Below the pieces are notes generated by a model. That model did no database searches. It was given only the letters and a program-made list of their open reading frames with translations, and had not been told where the DNA came from. Source: Bacteroidales bacterium (GTDB lineage Bacteria; Bacteroidota; Bacteroidia; Bacteroidales; UBA932). From it: DNA of 15,614 nucleotides. Every line of letters starts with the position of its first letter. The first letter of the stretch is position 1. The translations under genes and the position numbers were made by a program. The stretch covers positions 1 through 15,614 of the forward strand of contig JAFXPV010000090.1 in NCBI GenBank assembly GCA_017527625.1, given 5' to 3'. Shown in pieces: positions 6,378-14,167 of this stretch.

Positions 6378-9151
6378 ATTTCTTCAACTTTATTGTTTTT
6401 CACATACCAGATGTATCCTTTGACGCGGGAATGGCCCATCAGCTTGAGCAGTTTCATATATCTGCCCACCTGCCAGCGGTAACCCTTGCGTTCTTCTCCG
6501 AACTTGTAGTCAACCACTATGGTTTCGCCATCCCGCATTATCACCCTGTCGGGACGTTCCACGTTTCCGTCGGTATTGATTATCGACAGTTCGTTGTACA
6601 CTGTGCTGCCGCTGTCGAACCAATGAAGGGCGGCCACTGAAGCTATGGCCTGCGACAAGTCTGCTTCCACCTGAGGGGCTTCTGCGGCAGGCAGCACTCC
6701 GTCAGCCACAGCAGCGACGACGGCCTGCGGCAAGTCCTCCGGCACGGATACGGCCGCCAGGATGTCGTGCAGCACCACTCCCTTCTGCCGTGCACCGGGC
6801 TCGGCGAAGAAATCGGCGCCGGAATATGCCATCTCGATCCTCGGCCTGACCGGCACGTCTTCATCCCCGCTCCCTTCAGTCACCATATACGGTATGGACA
6901 CGAAACTGTCCACAGGCTCCTGGATCCTCGCATCAGCGTCGTCAGATGAAGGGACATAGCGCTGAGGCGTGCCGAATTCATAGACGTTTCCGCCTTCTTC
7001 GGCTGGTTTGCAGCTTTTTTCAAGCATCTGCGCCAGGCTCTCCGACACTGCGTCGATGCCTTCCTTGGAGCGCACGGCGTTGATATACATAGCCTGCTTC
7101 GCTCTGGTAGTTGCCACATAGGCTGCATTCATCGCATCAACCGCCTTCAGGAAACTCTCCTTGCGGTAGTCTTCGCTGAAGAAGGTCTTGTCAAGATCCT
7201 TGACGCACTTCACGGGGAACAAGCCTATCTTGCATACCTCAGGCGGGGGAGTCGTCCACAGGAAAGAAGTTTTCCTCGAACTGAACGGTTCATTGAAGAA
7301 AGGTATCACAACGGCCTCCAGGCTAAGTCCTTTCGACTTGTGGTAAGTCATCACCCTTACGGCATCCTGCCCTTCGGGTACGGATATATATCTGTTCTTC
7401 GAGGCGCTCTCCTCCCACCATCTCACGAATGCGGCCACGTCGGAGCCGTAGACCGACGTATATTCAGTCACTATGTCGAGGAACGCGTTGATGTAAGGGA
7501 TGTCGCCTTTGGCTACTTCACCCACCCATATCCTGATGATATTTTCGCACAGGTCGTATAATGCGCCTTCGACCGCCACAGTCCTGCTCAGGTCTACGCC
7601 CAGCTGCCGCAGCTGTTCGTTGCAGATGTCGTCGGTTCCGGAGCTGAGATATTTGAGCACTGCGACAAGTTTCTGCACCTGTGGACAGCCGGACACAAGC
7701 AGCGACTCGTCCGTAATGACGGCGTAGCCTTCCGCTATTAGCCGCTTTGCGATGTCAGACACCTGCTTGTTGTCCCTCGCAAGGACAGTGATGCTGCCGG
7801 CCGGGAAGCCGTTTGCCTGCAGTTCCCTTATGGAAGGCATCATCCAGTCCAGGGCCATAGCCACGAACTCCGGTTTGGACATATAATCCACCAGCTGTAC
7901 TTTCACATAGCCTTCCGCCTCTTTCCACTCTGTCTGCTCCGCGTCCTTGTAAATGTCAGAAATCTTCTGGGCGAACTCGTCCGGAAGCCATTGCTTGATA
8001 TTCTTATAGAGCAGATTGTTGAACCCTATTATGTTGCGCGCGCTGCGCCTGTTGACCTTGAGGGTGTCGAAATGCGTGAGCGACGAGTCGAAGTCCCTTG
8101 CGAGCCCGGAGTTCAGGGTCTCCCAGTCCGAACCCCTGAAACGGTATATGCTCTGCTTTATGTCACCTACTATCATACAGTCCTTCCCCTTCGCGAGGCT
8201 TTCACGATAGAGCGGCAGGAAATTGCTCCATTCCACGCGGGAAGTATCCTGGAATTCGTCGAGCATCAGGTGGTCGTAGCGGTTGCCGACCTTTTCGTAA
8301 ATGAAAGGAGCGTCGGAATCGTCGATAAGCTTGCGTATCGTCTCCTTCGACTCCGAAAGCATCACGAGGTTCTTCTCCCGCAGGATCTCCGTCATACGGG
8401 CATAGATATCGCTGGAGATGCCCATTATGCCGACCGAATCCATTATTATCTTGTCGGTCTCGTTGACCCTTTTGGCGTATTCGTCTACATTCCTGCTTCT
8501 GGGAGGATACTTCTCGCGGAAGGCCTTCATCCTGGCTGCGGTCAGTTTGCGGACTTCTTCTATGGTTTCCCTGTCCTGGACGAAGGACACACCGGGCATA
8601 CCTTTCTTTATCCTGAAATCTTCCTGAAGGAACAGTTTGCTGAACTCTTTCAGGCTTGTGGCTATATCATACGAGCCGCCTTTTTCCACAGATTCCAGGG
8701 CGTAGGCCACCATCCAGTCCAGCAGAGGGGCGTTCTGCTCCTCGTCAAGCGAATCCAGCATCGAGTCCACCGCCGACGCTATCACGCCCTGCTCGTCCAG
8801 TTCGACGCGGGACGAGCCGTTCTGTCCTATCTCACGCGCGAAAGCCCGGATTATCTGGAGGAAGAACTTGTCGATGGTAGTTATCGAGAAATTTGAGTAA
8901 TCGTGGAGGATGCTGATGAGCACCCTGCGGGCCTTGCGGCCGTCGGGGCTGTCCTTGCGCGCCTCCTTGGACAGGGTGTCCAGCACACGCTGCTTCATCT
9001 CGTCCGTAGCCTTGTTGGTGAAGGTCACCGCGAGGATATGCCTGTATGCATCCGCATCGTCCGACTGCAGAAGATACTGGAGGTACTTCTGAGTGAGGGT
9101 GTGGGTCTTGCCGCTGCCCGCCGAAGCTTTGTATATGTCAATCACCGCCAT
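6374..9151 (-). CDS. addA: AddA-like UvrD-family helicase/nuclease
   Basis: A superfamily 1A helicase fused to a RecB-type nuclease, partner of the AddB-like protein in double-strand break resection. From the ATG at 9151 it has 925 residues. Seen in order: Walker A ASAGSGKT at residues 9-16, motif Ia TFTNKATDEMKQRV, Walker B DEFQD beginning at Asp298, motif III GDIKQSIYRFRG, motif IV VNRRSARNI, motif V VRVMTYHKSKGLSLE, motif VI YVATTRAKQAM, then the nuclease with the His of KGVVLHDIL, VVDYKFG (Asp881, Lys883) and QVGRYM. A start 39 nt upstream at 9190 is open, but the 9151 ATG follows the addB stop by one base and begins MAVIDIYKASAGSGKT, the expected N-terminus. It is somewhat shorter than the roughly 1,050 residues I expect for Bacteroides relatives. 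The pairing with AddB and all helicase motifs make function likely. Confidence 0.88.
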   Translation of the reverse strand: MAVIDIYKASAGSGKTHTLTQKYLQYLLQSDDADAYRHILAVTFTNKATDEMKQRVLDTLSKEARKDSPDGRKARRVLISILHDYSNFSITTIDKFFLQIIRAFAREIGQNGSSRVELDEQGVIASAVDSMLDSLDEEQNAPLLDWMVAYALESVEKGGSYDIATSLKEFSKLFLQEDFRIKKGMPGVSFVQDRETIEEVRKLTAARMKAFREKYPPRSRNVDEYAKRVNETDKIIMDSVGIMGISSDIYARMTEILREKNLVMLSESKETIRKLIDDSDAPFIYEKVGNRYDHLMLDEFQDTSRVEWSNFLPLYRESLAKGKDCMIVGDIKQSIYRFRGSDWETLNSGLARDFDSSLTHFDTLKVNRRSARNIIGFNNLLYKNIKQWLPDEFAQKISDIYKDAEQTEWKEAEGYVKVQLVDYMSKPEFVAMALDWMMPSIRELQANGFPAGSITVLARDNKQVSDIAKRLIAEGYAVITDESLLVSGCPQVQKLVAVLKYLSSGTDDICNEQLRQLGVDLSRTVAVEGALYDLCENIIRIWVGEVAKGDIPYINAFLDIVTEYTSVYGSDVAAFVRWWEESASKNRYISVPEGQDAVRVMTYHKSKGLSLEAVVIPFFNEPFSSRKTSFLWTTPPPEVCKIGLFPVKCVKDLDKTFFSEDYRKESFLKAVDAMNAAYVATTRAKQAMYINAVRSKEGIDAVSESLAQMLEKSCKPAEEGGNVYEFGTPQRYVPSSDDADARIQEPVDSFVSIPYMVTEGSGDEDVPVRPRIEMAYSGADFFAEPGARQKGVVLHDILAAVSVPEDLPQAVVAAVADGVLPAAEAPQVEADLSQAIASVAALHWFDSGSTVYNELSIINTDGNVERPDRVIMRDGETIVVDYKFGEERKGYRWQVGRYMKLLKLMGHSRVKGYIWYVKNNKVEEI

Positions 9152-9152
9152 A

Positions 9153-12002
9153 TCAATAACTGCAAAGAACCCTGACGGGGCAATAGTCACACTTTGATTC
9201 AGAAGGGCCGGCAGGGCGGGCCACGAACTCGCCCTCGGAGAGTATTTCGCCGATAAGAGCCTTGAGCTTGTCCTCGAAGGCCCTCAGCATAGCATCATTG
9301 CTGCTGAAAGTCCTTAGGGACGTGTCGAAAATCTGTTTCATCTGGTAGACGCAGATTTCCGTGTCGTCCGCCGGCTTCGGGCCGAGTCCTCCGGCCGAGA
9401 GAGTTCCGGTCCTGAGCCTGGCAATGAGGTAGGCATAGAGATACATCTGGAAAGATGAGTAAGGCCGGTTGCCGCCGAGGCCGGTGTCGAAGATTTTATC
9501 TATTATCGCCGAGTCGCTGTCCCTTGTGGCGTGCAGCTTGATGGAGCCGGTCTTGTAGTCGACTATCCTCACCTGGCCTCCCTTGCTGTCCAGACGGTCG
9601 ATGATACCCATCAGGTTCACCTTCACCCCTGCCACGTCCAGGTCGGCGTATATCTTGCGCTCTCCGTCCAGATAAGTGAACGGAGCATAGCTTTTGTCAT
9701 ACTCGAGGGTCTTGAGCACTATCTTCCTGAGCATCTCGAAGGTGACGCGCCTGCGGCCGGTTATCGGCAGGCCGTTGTACTTGAATGCCTCGTCGAGCTT
9801 CGCAGCTATGAGTTTGTCAAGTTCCTCTGTCCGGCCCAGCAAGCTGCCGATGATGTCAGCGCTGACTATCTCATTGCGGTAAGGCTCATAAAGGGTCTCC
9901 ATTATGCCGTGGAAAGCCGTTCCGAAAGGCCCCGACTCGAAGCCTTCGTCGACCTTGTCGCTCTCCTTTATCCCTTTGACCTTCGTGTAGTAGAACTTCA
10001 GCGGGCAGCCCATATAATCGTTGAGGCTGGAAGCGGAAAAGCTGTGCCGCTCTTCGACATAGACCTTCCTTATCTGTTCCATCACCTGCGCGTCCTTCAC
10101 TACCGTCGCTGTGCCCTGCTCAGCCGGGTTGATGGTGTAGGTGCAGACTTTCTCGACGAGGGGCACCTGGGTGTAATGGTGCTTGAGCTGCATTATGAAG
10201 CGGCTGGGCTCTCCGCTGTGGACTCCGAAGGTACGGCTGTCGTACATCAGCACCACCCTGCGGGCCCGGTAGATACTGCGGTAGAAGTGGTATGCCGAAA
10301 TGCTGTCGAACAGCTCGAAGGTCGGCAGGCCGAAGCCCCTTCGCAGCGAATAAGGGATATACGAGTCGCTCTGGTTCTTCGCCGGGAATGTCCCCTCGTT
10401 GACCGAGAGGATGATGATGTTGTCGAAGTCGAGGGCCCTGGTCTCGAGCGGCCCCATTATCTGCAGGCCGTGGAGCGGCTCGCCCCGGAAGGGCACGTTG
10501 AGCCGGGCTGTCATCTGCCGCAGGAAGTGGAAATAGGTCTCGAGCTTGTCGAGATATGGTATGCGCAGGTCGCGGATATGACTGACTGCCTTATAGTAGC
10601 CGTAAGCAAACTCTTTCTCCAGGTCCGATATGCTCCCGGCCAGCAGTTCGATGACGTGCAGCTGCCAGGCGAACGCGTCGCCCACGCTGTCGACAGGCTT
10701 GAAGATGGAGCACAGAAGATCCTGCTGCGTCTCTTCGAAGAGAGCGGCCGGCACCTGGACAAGGTTGTTCAGGTTGATGCGAGTCTGCAGTTCCTTGACA
10801 GTATCGCCGCAGGCATTCAGCACGAAGGGATGCGAAAGGATCGCCGTTACGTCCTTGTGGTAGAAAGTAGTCTGGCCGCCGCGGATCCTCTTGTTCAGCT
10901 GCAGCGGACCGAGGGAGGACATCAGGGCCGCGAACGCGCTGTTCGAAAGGCCGTAGCCCATCGTCACGTTGATCTTGCTGATTTCTTCCAGCACGGAATT
11001 GAGCAGCGGCATCAGCAACGATTCGTCCGGAAGCACTATGGCCGTCGAATCCTGGTCCATTGTGCGCAGGCAGTCTGCCACCTTCTTCGCCTGCCCTGTC
11101 GCAGACGGAACGCTGACCACCTCGACCTGAGGATAATCTGCCGCGCTGTCATCGAGCTGGTACAACGACGGATAGTCCGACTCGTAAGACGAGATGAAAA
11201 GCGACGCCTTGTTGTCCTTGTCCCGCAGCAGCTTGCCTTTGAAATCCCAGTAGAAATCGCCTTTGCCGGAGTTCCTCACATAGGAGAACAGGACCTTCTC
11301 GCATTCGCTGAGGGCATTGTGACCCACGAAGACTATCCTCTCGTAGCCGGACAGCACCTCGTCAATGGTGCCGTCACGGTCTTTTACCATTTCGGCCACC
11401 GCCCTGGCCATCATCCCGTCGTATGCCATTCCCCGTCCTGCGAGGTCCTCCCTGAAAGCATCGTACAGAGGGGCGAGGATATTCCAGATCTGCAGGAAGC
11501 GGGTCTTGCCGGGCTTCTCTGAATATCTGTCGAGGGTTATCCGCCAGAAATTGCGGATAGCTTCTTTCTGCGTCTCGCTCAGGTAGTCATAATCTGCCGA
11601 TATGCTCTCAAGGTCCCTTACGTTTGAGAACAGGTCGTGGGCGTCGACCATATACTGGTCGATGTCGTTGAAGTCAGAAAGGAGAGTGTCAGCCTTGTAG
11701 ACGAATTCGTCAAAGCTGTCGCACACGAGCCCTTCGCTGCGGCCGAGGTCGAGATAATGCTTGTAGAGTATGGCCACCAGCTCAATCTTGTCCGCCCTGG
11801 CATAAGGGGACAGCTTGTCGAGCAACTCGCTAATGGTCAGCAGTTCGGGCGAGAAGATCGGAGCGTCGCTGCAAAGGCCCAGCCACTTGCGGAAATACAG
11901 ACTTGAACGGCGGCTCGGGAAGACGAAACACACCTTGCCCAAGTCACCGTCATAGTCGCTTACGTAATGCTTCGCGATCTGGTATAGGAAAGCATTTACC
12001 AA
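9153..12002 (-). CDS. addB: AddB-like PD-(D/E)XK nuclease subunit with Fe-S cysteines, TTG start
   Basis: The 949-residue protein is the AddB-like partner of the helicase/nuclease downstream. The N-terminus (NAFLYQIAKHYV, then KVCFVFPSRRSSLYFRKWL) matches the Bacteroidota AddB-like family and has no Walker A, so the helicase half is an inactive scaffold. The C-terminal nuclease shows FGTAFHGIMETLY, LMGIIDRLDS, IVDYKTGS and SSFQMYLYAYL. Four cysteines fit the AddB/Cas4 iron-sulfur staple: Cys666 in YMGCPLKFYY and Cys938, Cys941 and Cys947 in CDYCPVRVLCSY (CX2CX5C). There is no ATG near the conserved N-terminus. The TTG at 12002, 15 nt after the pgi stop and in the same frame, gives the right start; no other Met occurs until about residue 120. 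It is coupled to addA by a 1-nt gap. Confidence 0.87.
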   Translation of the reverse strand: MVNAFLYQIAKHYVSDYDGDLGKVCFVFPSRRSSLYFRKWLGLCSDAPIFSPELLTISELLDKLSPYARADKIELVAILYKHYLDLGRSEGLVCDSFDEFVYKADTLLSDFNDIDQYMVDAHDLFSNVRDLESISADYDYLSETQKEAIRNFWRITLDRYSEKPGKTRFLQIWNILAPLYDAFREDLAGRGMAYDGMMARAVAEMVKDRDGTIDEVLSGYERIVFVGHNALSECEKVLFSYVRNSGKGDFYWDFKGKLLRDKDNKASLFISSYESDYPSLYQLDDSAADYPQVEVVSVPSATGQAKKVADCLRTMDQDSTAIVLPDESLLMPLLNSVLEEISKINVTMGYGLSNSAFAALMSSLGPLQLNKRIRGGQTTFYHKDVTAILSHPFVLNACGDTVKELQTRINLNNLVQVPAALFEETQQDLLCSIFKPVDSVGDAFAWQLHVIELLAGSISDLEKEFAYGYYKAVSHIRDLRIPYLDKLETYFHFLRQMTARLNVPFRGEPLHGLQIMGPLETRALDFDNIIILSVNEGTFPAKNQSDSYIPYSLRRGFGLPTFELFDSISAYHFYRSIYRARRVVLMYDSRTFGVHSGEPSRFIMQLKHHYTQVPLVEKVCTYTINPAEQGTATVVKDAQVMEQIRKVYVEERHSFSASSLNDYMGCPLKFYYTKVKGIKESDKVDEGFESGPFGTAFHGIMETLYEPYRNEIVSADIIGSLLGRTEELDKLIAAKLDEAFKYNGLPITGRRRVTFEMLRKIVLKTLEYDKSYAPFTYLDGERKIYADLDVAGVKVNLMGIIDRLDSKGGQVRIVDYKTGSIKLHATRDSDSAIIDKIFDTGLGGNRPYSSFQMYLYAYLIARLRTGTLSAGGLGPKPADDTEICVYQMKQIFDTSLRTFSSNDAMLRAFEDKLKALIGEILSEGEFVARPAGPSESKCDYCPVRVLCSY

Positions 12003-12017
12003 GTGGATCAGCGGAAA

Positions 12018-13343
12018 TTACAGCCTTTTTGCCAGCTCTTTTGCGAGTTCTTCGTATCCGGGTTTGCCGAGGAGGGCAAACATATTTTTCTTGTAGGCCT
12101 CCACGCCCGGCTGGTTGAACGGATTGATGCCGAGTACATAGCCGCTGATGCCGCAGGCTTTCTCAAAGAAGTAGAACAGGCCGCCGAGATGGTATGCATC
12201 GAGGGTTTCGGTCTCCACGGAAATCTGGGGAACGCCGCCGTCGATGTGGGCCAGACGGGTGCCGAGCATTGCCTTTTCGTTGCAGTACTCGATCCTCTTG
12301 CCTGCGAGGTAGTTCAGTCCGTCTAGATTCTCGCCGTCTGAAGGGATTTCAACCTTGCGGGCAGGATTCTTGACGCTGACGACGGTCTCGAACATAACCC
12401 TCTCTCCTTCCTGGACGTACTGGCCCATTGAATGGAGGTCTGTAGTATAGCTGACCGATGCGGGGAACAGGCCCTTGCCGTCCTTGCCCTCGCTCTCGCC
12501 GAAGAGCTGTTTCCACCACTCGCTGAAGTAAACGAGCTTGGGATTGTAGTTGACCAGCAGTTCGACTTTCTTGCCTTCGTCGTACATACAGTTTCTTGCG
12601 GCAGCATACTGGATGGCGGGGTTGTCCTTCGACTTGCGGCTGCAGAGGGCCTCCATATCACGGGCACCTGCCAGCAGGGCGTCAATGTCGAAGCCGGCAG
12701 CTGCGATGGGCACCAGGCCGACCGGAGTCAGCACTGAATAGCGGCCTCCGATGTTGTCTTCGATGACGAATGACTTGTAGCCCTCGCTGGTAGCCAGGGT
12801 CTTGAGAGCGCCGCGGGCCTTGTCGGTCACAGCCACTATCCTCTCGGCAGCTTCCTTCTTGCCGTATTTCTCCTCGATGAAGCTCTTCACGATCCTGAAG
12901 GCGACGGCAGGCTCGGTAGTGGTTCCTGACTTGGAAATCACTACTGCAGCGACGTTGCGCATCTCCATAAGGTCAACAAGGTCGGCCATATAATCCTCGC
13001 TCAGGGTATTGCCTGCGAAGACAACCTGCACCGGTTCCTTGTCCACATTGACGGAGAAGTTGTGGGACAGGGCGGCGATGGCGGCTTTGGCGCCGAGATA
13101 TGAACCTCCGATGCCGATAGCTACGACCAGGTTGACTTTCTTGTCGAGCCAGCTCTTCGCTACGGCCTTGCAGTCGTCGATGAGCTGCTGAGGCATCTCA
13201 GACGGAAGGTGGTTCCAGCCGAGGAAATCGTTACCTGCGCCTTGTGCGCTTTCAAGAACGTCATAGGCCTCCAGGGCCTTCTCCAGATACTGCTCTCTTT
13301 TTGCTTCAAAAGACTTGCAGCCAGTTAAATCTATTTTGATCAT
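12018..13343 (-). CDS. pgi: glucose-6-phosphate isomerase
   Basis: Cytosolic glycolytic enzyme interconverting glucose 6-phosphate and fructose 6-phosphate. At 441 residues it is the short bacterial type (about 450), not the 550-residue E. coli type. Seen: VAIGIGGSYLGAKAA near residue 73, the phosphate-binding SKSGTTTEPA near 138, PGI signature 1 (DNIGGRYS) near 196, the catalytic Glu region GESEGKDGKGLFPAS near 285, HIDGG near 365, and PGI signature 2 (GINPFNQPGVEAYKK) near 404-419. The ATG at 13343 gives MIKIDLTGCKSF, a normal family start. It lies between exonuclease III (65 nt upstream) and addB (15 nt downstream), an unusual setting for a glycolytic gene. All signature residues are present, so it should be active. 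Confidence 0.96.
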   Translation of the reverse strand: MIKIDLTGCKSFEAKREQYLEKALEAYDVLESAQGAGNDFLGWNHLPSEMPQQLIDDCKAVAKSWLDKKVNLVVAIGIGGSYLGAKAAIAALSHNFSVNVDKEPVQVVFAGNTLSEDYMADLVDLMEMRNVAAVVISKSGTTTEPAVAFRIVKSFIEEKYGKKEAAERIVAVTDKARGALKTLATSEGYKSFVIEDNIGGRYSVLTPVGLVPIAAAGFDIDALLAGARDMEALCSRKSKDNPAIQYAAARNCMYDEGKKVELLVNYNPKLVYFSEWWKQLFGESEGKDGKGLFPASVSYTTDLHSMGQYVQEGERVMFETVVSVKNPARKVEIPSDGENLDGLNYLAGKRIEYCNEKAMLGTRLAHIDGGVPQISVETETLDAYHLGGLFYFFEKACGISGYVLGINPFNQPGVEAYKKNMFALLGKPGYEELAKELAKRL

Positions 13344-13358
13344 TATTGTCTGTTTATG

Positions 13359-13392
13359 ATTATATACTTTGCTATGTCTGTATTCTTACAAA
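13359..13392 (-). promoter_or_regulatory. candidate promoter for pgi-addB-addA-GH43
   Basis: The 65-nt gap between the exonuclease III stop and the pgi ATG is clearly AT-rich compared with its GC-rich surroundings. Reading leftward it holds TTTG at 13392-13389, resembling the Bacteroidota -33 element, and TATAAT at 13364-13359 with the wider sequence GTATATAATC. The spacing (24 nt) and the mismatch to TAnnTTTG make the match imperfect. A start site here would leave a leader of roughly 10 nt. No hairpin terminator for the exonuclease gene is seen in the gap, so readthrough from recG-xth is also possible. Confidence 0.35.
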
Positions 13393-13408
13393 TATATCAA
13401 TTCTTCCT

Positions 13409-14167
13409 TCAAAAATCAATATCGAGAGAGACGGGACAATGGTCGGAACCTTCGAGGTCGGCGTGGATCGCAGCGTCTTTCATACGGCCGGCAATATTCT
13501 CCGATACTATGAAATAGTCGATCCTCCAGCCTACGTTCCTCTCGCGGGCGCGCATACGGTAGCTCCACCAGGAATAGGCGTCCCTGGCGTCGGGGTAGAA
13601 ATGGCGGAAGGAATCGACGAAACCGGCCGACAGAAGCTCGCTCATCTTCTGCCTCTCCTGGTCCGTAAAGCCGGGGTTGTCGTGGTTCGTCGAAGGGTTC
13701 TTGAGGTCTATCTCCTCGTGCGCCACGTTCAGGTCGCCGCAGAGGATCACTCCCTTGGTGGCTGAGAGTTTCCGCAGGTATTCCCTCATAGCGTCTTCCC
13801 ACTGCATACGGTAATCGAGTCTGCGCAGCCCGTCCTGGGAATTGGGCGTGTAGCAGCACACCAGATAGAACTCAGGCATCTCGAGAGTTATGACCCGGCC
13901 TTCCCCGTCGTGTTCTTCCATTCCCAGCCCGTATGTCACCGAAAGCGGGGTGTGCCGAGTGTAGATTGCTGTGCCGCTGTAGCCCTTTTTCTCGGCATAG
14001 TTCCAGAAGCTCTGGTAGCCCAGGTATTGCAAATCCAACTGTCCGGCCTGCAGTTTTGTCTCCTGCAGACAGAAGAAATCAGCGTCAAGAGCCTCGAAGG
14101 CTGCGTCGAAAGCCCCTTTGGAATAGCAGGCTCTCAATCCGTTGACGTTCCAAGATACTAACCTCAT
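13409..14167 (-). CDS. xth: exodeoxyribonuclease III
   Basis: Magnesium-dependent AP endonuclease and 3'-5' exonuclease of the ExoIII/APE1 family, acting in base-excision repair. The 252-residue protein is complete and shows every catalytic element: Asn7 in SWNVNGLRA, Glu36 in LQETKL, Tyr106 in YTPNSQ, Asp145 and Asn147 in GDLNVAH, the WRIDYF block (Asp near 219), and Asp242-His243 in GSDHCPVS. Length matches bacterial ExoA/XthA proteins. The start ATG overlaps the recG stop by 4 nt (ATGA), so both are translated from one message. No extra domain or truncation is present. The protein could equally be named exoA. Confidence 0.95.
   Translation of the reverse strand: MRLVSWNVNGLRACYSKGAFDAAFEALDADFFCLQETKLQAGQLDLQYLGYQSFWNYAEKKGYSGTAIYTRHTPLSVTYGLGMEEHDGEGRVITLEMPEFYLVCCYTPNSQDGLRRLDYRMQWEDAMREYLRKLSATKGVILCGDLNVAHEEIDLKNPSTNHDNPGFTDQERQKMSELLSAGFVDSFRHFYPDARDAYSWWSYRMRARERNVGWRIDYFIVSENIAGRMKDAAIHADLEGSDHCPVSLDIDF

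Noticed and set aside
7991..8896. A 301-codon open frame on the + strand, antisense to addA
   Set aside because: It lies opposite the helicase motifs of addA, has no recognisable domain or start context, and its composition looks like a reverse-complement shadow.
9152..9190. Upstream start for addA at 9190
   Set aside because: It would overlap addB by 38 nt and add 13 residues with no family counterpart. The ATG at 9151 follows the addB stop by one base and gives the expected N-terminus just before Walker A.
9531..11522. A 663-codon open frame on the + strand, antisense to addB
   Set aside because: Long antisense frames are common opposite GC-rich, codon-biased genes. The translation is rich in His, Val, Gln and Arg, shows no domain, and addB on the other strand has clear motifs along its length.
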